DNA of 64,000 bases, taken from NCBI GenBank assembly GCA_965371855.1, contig CBDUZZ010000010.1, positions 11,663 to 75,662 of the forward strand. The letters run 5' to 3'. The stretch is from JAADEM01 sp965371855. GTDB taxonomy: Bacteria; Bacteroidota; Bacteroidia; Bacteroidales; Marinilabiliaceae. Below, in pieces: positions 53,456 to 61,315 of this stretch; positions within the stretch are counted from its first letter, which is position 1; each line of letters opens with the position of its first letter. The notes beneath the pieces were generated by a model. The model had not been told where the DNA came from, did no database searches, and worked only from the letters and a program-made list of their open reading frames with translations. Made by a program: the position numbers and the translations under genes.

Positions 53456-53853
53456 GGGGCTGACATGGAATAGACAGCTGGGTAAAGTGGTATGTAAGCA
53501 TGTCGAGCGTCGTGATGCCGGCTCGTAAATCCCGGATCTCAAACCTTTTAATTGGCGAAAATAATTACGCTCTTGCAGCCTAATCGAAGTATAGTAGATG
53601 GGCTTTATTCCGCAACCAGGTTGTGGAACAAGACATCTCCCGAGTGCCTTTTTTCCGGGGCGGCTTGATGTGGAGATGCTGGTAAACCGGAAATCAGAAT
53701 CAGGGTGTTCCGGACTGATTCTTAAAATTTAGGAACTAAGGCAGTAGTCGGTGGCTTTGATCCTGCTGCTGCACGAAAATTAAGTCAAAGCTATGCATGT
53801 AGAAAGCATATGGCTTCCTTGTCTGGACGAGGGTTCGATTCCCTCCAGCTCCA
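53456..53853 (+). ncRNA. ssrA: Transfer-messenger RNA
   Basis: The 5' end GGGGCTG pairs with the 3' CAGCTCC (53846-53852) to form the acceptor stem, with A53853 as discriminator. A T arm follows the usual form (GAGGGTTCGATTCCCTC). The messenger part lies at 53554-53583. CCA is not encoded; the next bases are CAA. The length of 398 is normal. tmRNA frees ribosomes stalled on broken mRNAs and adds a degradation tag. The 3' end is also a frequent integration site for mobile elements, and a gene fragment begins right after it. Confidence 0.97.
53554..53583 (+). other. tmRNA tag reading frame (GENNYALAA)
   Basis: The frame from GGC to the TAA reads GENNYALAA-stop. With the preceding Ala from tmRNA, the tag is AGENNYALAA, close to the Bacteroides tag (GETNYALAA). 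Confidence 0.95.
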
Positions 53854-53972
53854 CAATTTAAGAAACTCTTGCCACTAATCTGCGGTGCAAGGTTTTGTCC
53901 TGCAATTTCAAGGAATGTGGGTGCAAAATCGGTAAAACTAATTACATCATCTACTACACGGGCGGGTTTAAT
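53854..53972 (-). pseudogene. Sulfatase internal fragment
   Basis: The minus strand reads IKPARVVDDVISFTDFAPTFLEIAGQ and NLAPQISGKSFLN, a block found near the middle of arylsulfatases (VSFTDFAPTFLE followed by GKS). There is no start, no active-site Cys/Ser motif and no C-terminal part. A TAG lies right before the fragment, and it runs into the tmRNA 3' end. It is a leftover of a glycan sulfatase cut by the IS remnant on one side and by tmRNA on the other. Confidence 0.8.
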
Positions 53973-53974
53973 CT

Positions 53975-54394
53975 ATAACATCCCTGCTTTCACGTAATAG
54001 GTATATTTAACTTATTTATGATTTCAGTAGTTTTGGCAGTAACCTCAGCCTCGTACCATTTACCATTCAATTTAACTTTCTTCACTTCTTTAAGGAATTT
54101 ATTCAAATCCGATGGGGAGAATTTATTATTCAGTTCTGATGATTTTAGTTTATTGAGCAAAACGTAATACCAGTGAAGAGTAATGTAATTTATAAACATC
54201 CATGCTTCTAAAGAGAACCCATAAATCTTCTCTGCGCTATTGGTTGTGTTTGAAAGTACTGATAGCGTGCCAAATTTTTTAACATTTTGATGAAACCCCT
54301 CAATGGAGTATTTTTCTGGATGTGTTTCTATTCTATTTAAGTAATCCTTCGACTCTTCCGCTTTTAATTCATCGCTCAAAAAAGTATGAATCAT
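53975..54394 (-). pseudogene. IS4/IS1634-type transposase C-terminal remnant
   Basis: The 134-residue frame has KDYLNRIETHPEKYSIEGFHQNVKKFGTLSVLSN, then WMFINYITLHWYYVLLNKLKSSELNNKFSPSDLNKFLKEVKKVKLNGKW, which fits the C-terminal part of a DDE transposase of this type. It lacks the N-terminal catalytic Asp residues, and AEKIYG jumps straight to FSLEAWMF where about 35 residues with the catalytic Glu are expected. It is inactive. It overlaps the truncated ROK gene by four bases, so the IS probably removed the ROK end. Confidence 0.75.
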
Positions 54395-55074
54395 ACCTTT
54401 TTCTGAATCAAGGGTTTGATACCATATAATTTTTCCATCATACTTAAAAAATCCACTCCTTTTATTTTACCGTATTGATCAATTAATGCTGAAGTAGAAG
54501 CATAAGCTTCCAAACATCCGCGTCCTCCTCCGCAATTACATTCAATTCCTTTATGATCGATAGTAACATGGCCTAACTCTGATCCCCTGTTCTTATAGCC
54601 ACCATACAGTTTTCCATTTGCTACTATAGCACCACCAATACCAGTACTCACAGTAAGAAAGATAACATCGGCACAGCCTTTTGCAGCTCCATAAGCAACT
54701 TCTCCAAGCCCCATAACATTGGCATTGTTATCAGCAAAAACAGGCAAATTAAATTTTGTTGAAAATATTGAACCAAGGTCAATGTTTTCCCAACCATTAA
54801 GATTATCAGCTCCTCCAACAACCACACCATCACATACAATTCCCGGAGATACTATTCCAATACCGGCCACATCAATACCTTCCTCTTTTGCTTTGTCCAT
54901 TACCATTTGTATAGCCGACCTGAGGGTACTTAGAATATCGTCTTTTGATGCTTTTTCGCCAATTGGCAGTTTATCTTCCATCAAAACCCCTACCTCAGAC
55001 ACAAGCGCAAATTTCACAAATGTACCTCCCAGGTCGATACCTGCTGCATATTTTATTTTTTTAACTTCAAACAT
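54391..55074 (-). pseudogene. ROK family sugar kinase, C-terminally truncated
   Basis: The first 215 residues are a good ROK kinase: YAAGIDLGGTFVKFALV (ATP loop), LPVFADNNANVMGLGEVAYGA (catalytic Asp), FLTVSTGIGGAIVANGKLYGG, GHVTIDHKGIECNCGGGRGCLEAYAS (zinc site of glucokinase/NagK type). Family members run about 300-320 residues, and this stops at 227 with an unrelated tail GIKPLIQKKV, right at the IS remnant. About 80 residues with the second half of the small domain are missing, so it is probably inactive. It would have phosphorylated a released hexose or hexosamine. Confidence 0.85.
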
Positions 55075-55083
55075 CTTTAAGAA

Positions 55084-57783
55084 TTATCTTAAAGTTACCA
55101 TATCAACATTCCATGCCTTTATTTTAACTTCAGGTTTTCCTCCTTCAGAATTTGACAGAAAGTATTTAGCATCGTAAGTACGCTCTTCTCCAGGTAAAAG
55201 TGTCACGTAATTATCATTCCAATAAATTGGTAGGATAGGCTTTCCGGTTACTGAATCAATCAGGTCAAAAAAGATAAAGAAGGCTATTGAATTAGATGGG
55301 TTTTTCACTTTTAATGTTACTTTCCCGTTTTTATTATCTTTCTCAAACTGATAATCATACGTCAAATTAACTTTCGGCAACTTATCCAATGCCGAATAAT
55401 CAGCAAATTGCTTCGTAGGCGTATAATATGCCCATTCGAGTTTTTTTGCAGCGTCATAATCAAGAACATCTTTTTTAAGCGACAACCAGTAAATACTATT
55501 GTCAACTTCCTGATTATTTTGATCATACACTCTTAGATCCAAAAACCATACATCTGAAAGATTTTTAATTTCTGGTAGTTTGTAAATAGATTTTGAGATA
55601 TTGGTCTTAATGTTGCCGGTCCATTGATCTGCGAATATTTCTTTTGAATTAATATCAAATGCCCTGATTTTCACAGTTATATTTTTAGCATCCATTAAAT
55701 CTTCGTTGGCAATAAAAATATCGTCAAACCCATATCTGTAAATTGCATGAAGCGGTGTACATGCTTTTCTAACAGCATAGAAAGACCCATTAGGCTGAAG
55801 ATACGTATCGTACAATTGCCAATATAACTCGGGCCATGCAGAATTTAGCATCCACTGAACTAATCCGGTACTTTTAGGCTTATGAGCAATAAAAGCTTCA
55901 AACATTGGTCGCATAACTTCATAATTGCTCACTTGAGATTTAAACGCAAACTCTTCAATATTCGAAGATTTACCATATCTTGCATTTAAAGCTTTCCTAT
56001 ACCTATCCAGTGTTTTAAAAGTATTTCTTCCGGTATGATATTCCCAATATTTTTTATCAATAGGCCACAAACTTTCCTCAGGAAGCATCCTTCTTAGTGA
56101 AGCTACGGGTGGAATGCTTGGTCCCGGACAGGTTTCTGTGTTAAAACCATAACCACCGCCCAACTGAGTATCTGTAAACCAGTACACCGGAGGAGTGAAT
56201 GCGTAAGGCCCCAACATTTTCATTCCGGTCGGACCGCTGATGTCGCTAATCAAAGGAACCGCAGCAATAATTTGGTTATTTTCAGTTCCGGCACCACCAG
56301 CAGAAGTTACATAAGATCTAGACGGATCATACTTTTTAAATAACTCAATATATTTCCGTTCTAACTTTGGGGCAGGAAGTTTATCACTACCAAGCATCCA
56401 TACGAAAATACTTGGATGGTTTCGTAACCACAACATTTGGTCTTTCCAGTAATTTTCCATCAGGTTAATATCTTCGTCACTTACAGGGCCTCCATATTTT
56501 TCATGGCATGGTTTACGCAGGTATTGCTCCCACTCCCAATGACAGTTCCAACCAACCATCACCAAAATACCATATTCATCACAGAGGTCATATAGGGTTT
56601 CGTCTTTTCCCCAAAAACCTTCCAATCGAATACTATTCATATTCATATGATGCACATATTTTAACTGAGCCTCTACTGTTTCTTTAGTATCCTGAAGCAG
56701 CAGGTCATCAGTCCAACCTCCACTTTTGATCATAACAAATTTTCCATTGACCTCAAAAGCCCGGTTTTCATCTTCATTTAAATAACTGGTTACTTCCCTG
56801 ATACCGTACTTTTTTTCGACCTTATCAAGAATTTTGTTTCCGGCAATAAATTCAACTTCTATGTTATAAAGATCAGCTTTACCCATACTATTGGGCCACC
56901 AAAGGTTTACATCCTTTACAGAAAGCTGTTTGAAATCTTCAGGAGAAAATTTACAAGACAATGTTTCTCCTGCCTTCAAGCTTACTTTCTTCTCAACAAC
57001 TCCTACTTCATAATCAACTTTAAGAATACCCTCTACAAGCTTATCTGAGCTGTTTGTCAACTCCGTTTGAATATACAGATCAGCAGCATCCAAAGTTTTT
57101 TTATTAACTTTTGAATATACAAACGGACTTCTGATTTTCACACCTTCGTTGATTTCCAGAATAACTTCCCTGAAAATACCCAAATTACGGTCGCGTGGCA
57201 GTGGGTTCCAATCAACAAAACCGATAGAATATTCTCCATCTGCATGTTGCCACATCTTCAGCGCCATCGCATTTTCACCTTCATTTACAAAGTCATCAAT
57301 ATTATAAGTAAGGATTCGGTAAGTCCCGGCAAAGCTGTCTTTTCCGACTACCTTTTTGCCGTTTATCCATAAATCTGCCCGATAATTAATACCATTAAAA
57401 CGAAGAGATACCATCTTCTTTATATCGGCTGAAGAAAGTTTAAATGAAGTTCTATACCACCAGGCTTGTTTAAATTGGTCATAATCTACCTGTTGCATAT
57501 TGATCCCGAAATACGGATCTTCGATTACACCGGTTGATGCCAAACTTCCAAGGACCGTCCCGGGTACTACAGCATCGTACCATTCGCTGGCATTAAAACT
57601 ATTTTGGGAAATTGAATTTTCTTCTACACCTTGCAATTTTTCCACGGGTTGCATTTTCCAGTTTGAAGAAATAATTTCAGTACGTGATGTAACAAGCATA
57701 TCTGTTTTGGTACAAGCAGATATTAAAAACATGCTTATTACAAACAGCCATGTGGTTTTCGTTAATGAATAAAATTGTTTCAT
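55084..57783 (-). CDS. GH2 glycosidase, exo-beta-glucosaminidase/mannosidase-like, lipoprotein
   Basis: This 899-residue enzyme has a lipoprotein signal (FLISACTKTD), a galactose-binding-like N domain (WYDAVVPGTVLGSL; WINGKKVVGKDSFAG), the GH2 immunoglobulin and barrel domains. Catalytic-region sequences VGWNCHWEWEQYL, FVWMLGSDKLPAP and GFNTETCPGPSIPPVASLRRML resemble exo-beta-D-glucosaminidase (CsxA type: Asp in GSD, Glu in TETCPG). It could act on beta-linked GlcN/GlcNAc or mannose. It lies nine bases from the ROK gene, in the same operon as the sialidase and SusCD. Confidence 0.85.
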   Translation of the reverse strand: MKQFYSLTKTTWLFVISMFLISACTKTDMLVTSRTEIISSNWKMQPVEKLQGVEENSISQNSFNASEWYDAVVPGTVLGSLASTGVIEDPYFGINMQQVDYDQFKQAWWYRTSFKLSSADIKKMVSLRFNGINYRADLWINGKKVVGKDSFAGTYRILTYNIDDFVNEGENAMALKMWQHADGEYSIGFVDWNPLPRDRNLGIFREVILEINEGVKIRSPFVYSKVNKKTLDAADLYIQTELTNSSDKLVEGILKVDYEVGVVEKKVSLKAGETLSCKFSPEDFKQLSVKDVNLWWPNSMGKADLYNIEVEFIAGNKILDKVEKKYGIREVTSYLNEDENRAFEVNGKFVMIKSGGWTDDLLLQDTKETVEAQLKYVHHMNMNSIRLEGFWGKDETLYDLCDEYGILVMVGWNCHWEWEQYLRKPCHEKYGGPVSDEDINLMENYWKDQMLWLRNHPSIFVWMLGSDKLPAPKLERKYIELFKKYDPSRSYVTSAGGAGTENNQIIAAVPLISDISGPTGMKMLGPYAFTPPVYWFTDTQLGGGYGFNTETCPGPSIPPVASLRRMLPEESLWPIDKKYWEYHTGRNTFKTLDRYRKALNARYGKSSNIEEFAFKSQVSNYEVMRPMFEAFIAHKPKSTGLVQWMLNSAWPELYWQLYDTYLQPNGSFYAVRKACTPLHAIYRYGFDDIFIANEDLMDAKNITVKIRAFDINSKEIFADQWTGNIKTNISKSIYKLPEIKNLSDVWFLDLRVYDQNNQEVDNSIYWLSLKKDVLDYDAAKKLEWAYYTPTKQFADYSALDKLPKVNLTYDYQFEKDNKNGKVTLKVKNPSNSIAFFIFFDLIDSVTGKPILPIYWNDNYVTLLPGEERTYDAKYFLSNSEGGKPEVKIKAWNVDMVTLR

Positions 57784-57900
57784 GAGTAAGTTTATAGTAA
57801 ATTATAAGAATCTAAGCAAAGAAAGATTATCAGGACATTAAAAACTTCTGTTATTTTATTCATTTTGCATTGTTTTTTAACCATTGATAAGATTCTTTGC

Positions 57901-59265
57901 TTACTTGAAATCTCCACTGAGACTGTCAGTTGGTTCTTTCAGCCAATCCAGGTTGAAGCGATAATATAAGCCGCTGGAGATCATGTGAATAATATTGTCT
58001 GAGGTTTGAGTAATTGCCAGGTAGCCACCAGGTTCGGCCTGAGTTGGCGAAGTGCTAAACTTTTCGGTCCACGCACCTCCATCGTACTCTCCCTCACCCG
58101 GCGTTAGAAGTTTTTGCACCGGCCACGTTTCTCCTTCATCAAATGAGAGTGCGGCGAACATGCCATGGCCGATGAATGATTTGCCGTTTTTATCTGTAAA
58201 GGTCATGCCATTGTCACCTGGGGTTCTGTTTCTGAAGCTTTCGGTGAATGAAATTAGCAAAATTGGGCCCTCATTTAGGCGTTTCAGCACGAAACGCTGC
58301 CCCCATCCTATGGGTGGAAATTGCGTCGCCTTATATGTCCATGTCTTTCCCATATCGTCTGAAATACTCATCGGCATCTTGCCATCCATCTTCTGCCCCC
58401 TTCCAAGTGCCATCAATCGCCCGTCTTTTAATTCAACTACACCCGCATGGATTCCACGAATGTTACCGCCGGCGTCCTCCCAGCTTAGTCCTTTGTCGCG
58501 ACTATAGTGCAGCGCTGACGGTCCTTCCGAGCTCGGGTCACCATCGCACAGTTGAACCAAGGTGCCATCCTGCATCATCATTGTACCTGCGATAACCTGA
58601 TGGCGTACTTTGTAGCTCGCTCCAGAAGATATCGGGCGAGGTGCTGTCCAGGTAGCACCATTATCAACACTGGTACGCAATAGCAAAGCGAGATCCTTCC
58701 AGCCTCTTTCATTCTCTTTGCCCATGCCATTAAAGTGATAAAGCTTGCCCTTTTCATGGTGAAACAACGCCGATCCGGTCATATTACGGTTATCGGCCTT
58801 AAAGAACTCGCTGGCTGGATCCCATTTGTTCGATCCTGCTCTCAGGCGACTGGCAAGAATCGTCATTTCCAAACCAGATTCATCATCTGTTGAGAACCAT
58901 ATTGCAAGTAAATCGCCGTTCTCGCACGAGGTGATTGCCGGACTATGATTGTGCTTGTACATGGGGTCATTGGAACCCTCTACCGGTGAGATTACATATG
59001 GAACCGGAGTGGCGAAAGACGGGGTAGCTAAACTGGCGGGATCTGGCCACTTGTATTTGTCCTGCGAAACATTCTCAGCCCATAGGGGGAGCGTGGCGGG
59101 TTTTACAGGCTCTGCCGCCGCTACCTTACCATCCTTATCCACAACTTTAAAATGATGGTAAGCCATAGATGATTCCTGGCACTGGAGATTTAGAGATGTA
59201 ATTAAGATTGCCGCAACCACTAATAGGAGCAATTTAAAAATGTTGGTAAAATATTGTTTTATCAT
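57901..59265 (-). CDS. Sialidase/BNR-repeat family protein
   Basis: The Met at 59265 gives 454 residues beginning with a signal-like segment IKQYFTNIFKLLLLVVAAILI; the longer frame adds 15 residues. The body is a six-bladed propeller: HNHSPAITSCENGDLLAIWFS (arginine-pocket region) and Asp-box-like SVDNGATWTAP, SRDKGLSWEDAG, SDDMGKTWTYK, SFDEGETWPVQ. Arg triads of true sialidases cannot be confirmed by eye, so GH33 activity is probable rather than certain. The gene is clearly more GC-rich than its neighbours, a sign of recent transfer. Confidence 0.78.
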   Translation of the reverse strand: MIKQYFTNIFKLLLLVVAAILITSLNLQCQESSMAYHHFKVVDKDGKVAAAEPVKPATLPLWAENVSQDKYKWPDPASLATPSFATPVPYVISPVEGSNDPMYKHNHSPAITSCENGDLLAIWFSTDDESGLEMTILASRLRAGSNKWDPASEFFKADNRNMTGSALFHHEKGKLYHFNGMGKENERGWKDLALLLRTSVDNGATWTAPRPISSGASYKVRHQVIAGTMMMQDGTLVQLCDGDPSSEGPSALHYSRDKGLSWEDAGGNIRGIHAGVVELKDGRLMALGRGQKMDGKMPMSISDDMGKTWTYKATQFPPIGWGQRFVLKRLNEGPILLISFTESFRNRTPGDNGMTFTDKNGKSFIGHGMFAALSFDEGETWPVQKLLTPGEGEYDGGAWTEKFSTSPTQAEPGGYLAITQTSDNIIHMISSGLYYRFNLDWLKEPTDSLSGDFK

Positions 59266-59326
59266 TATATCGTAATTAATAAGAAATAAAGTGCTTATTT
59301 TTTTGTTCATAATTTCTATGTTTTTT

Positions 59327-59482
59327 CTATTCTAATTTCTTTATCAGCCAAACTTCTGTTATTTCCGGATCGCCCCAGTTTAATGTAATTTTACCACTTT
59401 TTATGGCTTTAGCCGGAACATGATATTCAATAACAGCACCTTTTTTATCACTAAAAATGAATGGTTTAACCCACACGCCCAC
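59327..59482 (-). pseudogene. C-terminal fragment of an unidentified protein
   Basis: A 51-codon minus frame reads VGVWVKPFIFSDKKGAVIEY, HVPAKAIKSGKITLNWGD and PEITEVWLIKKLE-stop, a natural-looking beta-rich C-terminus like the end of a glycoside hydrolase or lyase. A TAG lies directly before it and no start is present. It lies between the sialidase and SusD. Confidence 0.55.
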
Positions 59483-59568
59483 CTATAATGCCTGTTATAA
59501 CTGATCCAAATCTTAATCGTTTAATTCCATGGCGACCGATACTGTTTCTGCTTTATTCCTGATAAATT

Positions 59569-59609
59569 AAAGATGGGCATGCACATATAAAAGTACATAC
59601 CCATCTTTT
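59569..59609 (-). terminator. Terminator after SusD gene
   Basis: AAAGATGGG pairs with CCCATCTTT around an about 20-base loop that itself can pair partly (GCATGC.../GTACAT). It lies 22 bases after the SusD stop on the minus strand. Confidence 0.65.
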
Positions 59610-59630
59610 AATAATGCTATCCTTGATTAA

Positions 59631-61277
59631 TTAATACCCGGGATTTTGTACTAACTCGGCTCCAAAGTTTGCGTCTATCACCTCTTGAGGAATAGGCCAA
59701 AGTCCATGATGGTTCTGGACGGTAGAACGGCCTTCTGGCAATAAACCATGTTCGCGAACTCGTTCTACAACCAATCCCATTCTTGTGAGTGTGCGGCGCC
59801 TGGGTTCTTCATATAGTAATTCCCGTGCCCTCTCATCCAGGATATAGTCCTGTGAAACATCACCGGCAGTAATAAGTGGTGCGCCAGCTCTTGCCCTAAC
59901 AACATTAATATCATCTGCTGCACCTTGGAGATTTCCATCTCTGAAGTGGGCTTCAGCACGGAGTAAATAAGTTTCTGCCAATCTATATACATAGATATCG
60001 CTAGTAGTTCTACCATTATATTTTTCGCCCCTCAATGGCTTACCCAAAATCTTAGTAGGGAATTTATATAATCTCCGTAGAGTGTCTTCTTCCGCTCCTG
60101 GCCCTGTCCGTGGCCCAATGAGTTGTCCATAATATGCAGATTCTGGATGATTATAATAAAACTCGCGTTTAAAATTAAATTCAGAATTTCTCATATCGTT
60201 TCCGGCACCTTGCCATATATCATATATGGAATAATTTGTGCCACGAATACGACCTACTCCCCGGCCCAGCTCATCTGTTGGAAGATTAGATACACCATCG
60301 GGAGCTTCTATTTTATCCAAAAAAGGGCCCATAATACGTACTGCTGCAGAACCCCATCCAGAGCCAAGACCACCATCTGTCCATTCTTCAATTTGCACTA
60401 CTAAAATGGACTCCGTATTACCAGAACTCCTATTGAAATTATTTTCTGAGAATAAATCTGAAAATACATCTCCAGGTTCTCCTGCACTGCTTCCAAAACG
60501 TTCTGTCATAAGTTCATAATCACCAGAACCAATTACGTTCGAAGCACTACTAACAGCATTACCATACTCCCCTAAACTAATATAGACCTCACTTAATAAA
60601 TGGTCAGCAGCAGCCTTAACAACTCGCCCTTCCAAACTAACAGTTGTGGGCAACCATTGAGCAGCAAATTCCAAATCCTTTTTAGCAAATTCCAAAACCT
60701 CTTCCCGGGTACTCCTAAAATAATCAAACTTTGGGCTTGTTTCTACAGCATCTACAATAGGTACCCCACCATAAAGGTTTACAAGAAAATTATAAGTATA
60801 CCCCCGATAAAAACGAGCTTCGGCAATGACAGCGTTTTTTTCGGCTTCAGTTGCCCAATAATCGGCAGATTCAGGTAAGTTGGCATATGTTATTATTGTA
60901 TTGGCTTGCGGAATCATTTGTGAATACGCCCAATTCCAATTCATTATCACCTCACCTGTGATAGGAGTTAGATAAGTGAGCCAGTTTCTATTTCCAGAAT
61001 ATTCAGCTCCAGCTTCTTCGCCAACATCCGTTTTTGCAAAATTAGTTAGAAAGTAGCCAGCATCGTCTTCATCATTAACGTACTCTTCCCGTGCTTGTCT
61101 TACCAAACCAATCAAATACGTTTCAAAACCAGCTTTTGATGTAAGAGTCGATTTATCACTCAACTTTGATAATGGTATTTCATTAAGTATGTCATCGTTA
61201 CAAGAAAACAGACTTAAGATAAAAACCATTAATGGAAATAACATCCTCATTTTTTTATAATTCAAATGTGTTTTCAT
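59631..61277 (-). CDS. SusD/RagB family glycan-binding lipoprotein
   Basis: From the Met at 61277 it has 548 residues (an ATG three codons earlier is also possible). Lipoprotein signal FILSLFSC, then the SusD start NDDILNEIPLSKLSD. TPR-like helices follow (AVIAEARFYRGYTYNFLVNLYGGVPIVD), and the C-terminal RagB block: YVYRLAETYLLRAEAHFRDGNLQGAADDINVVRARAGAP, LDERARELLYEEPRRRTLTRMG. It holds the glycan at the cell surface for the SusC partner encoded 29 bases upstream. Confidence 0.95.
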   Translation of the reverse strand: MKTHLNYKKMRMLFPLMVFILSLFSCNDDILNEIPLSKLSDKSTLTSKAGFETYLIGLVRQAREEYVNDEDDAGYFLTNFAKTDVGEEAGAEYSGNRNWLTYLTPITGEVIMNWNWAYSQMIPQANTIITYANLPESADYWATEAEKNAVIAEARFYRGYTYNFLVNLYGGVPIVDAVETSPKFDYFRSTREEVLEFAKKDLEFAAQWLPTTVSLEGRVVKAAADHLLSEVYISLGEYGNAVSSASNVIGSGDYELMTERFGSSAGEPGDVFSDLFSENNFNRSSGNTESILVVQIEEWTDGGLGSGWGSAAVRIMGPFLDKIEAPDGVSNLPTDELGRGVGRIRGTNYSIYDIWQGAGNDMRNSEFNFKREFYYNHPESAYYGQLIGPRTGPGAEEDTLRRLYKFPTKILGKPLRGEKYNGRTTSDIYVYRLAETYLLRAEAHFRDGNLQGAADDINVVRARAGAPLITAGDVSQDYILDERARELLYEEPRRRTLTRMGLVVERVREHGLLPEGRSTVQNHHGLWPIPQEVIDANFGAELVQNPGY

Positions 61278-61315
61278 AATTACCATAATTAAATTTTTTA
61301 TTTAAATATTTTTAT

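Noticed and set aside
53975..54394. Intact insertion sequence
   Set aside because: Transposase lacks its N-terminus and the segment with the catalytic Glu; no terminal inverted repeats could be matched.
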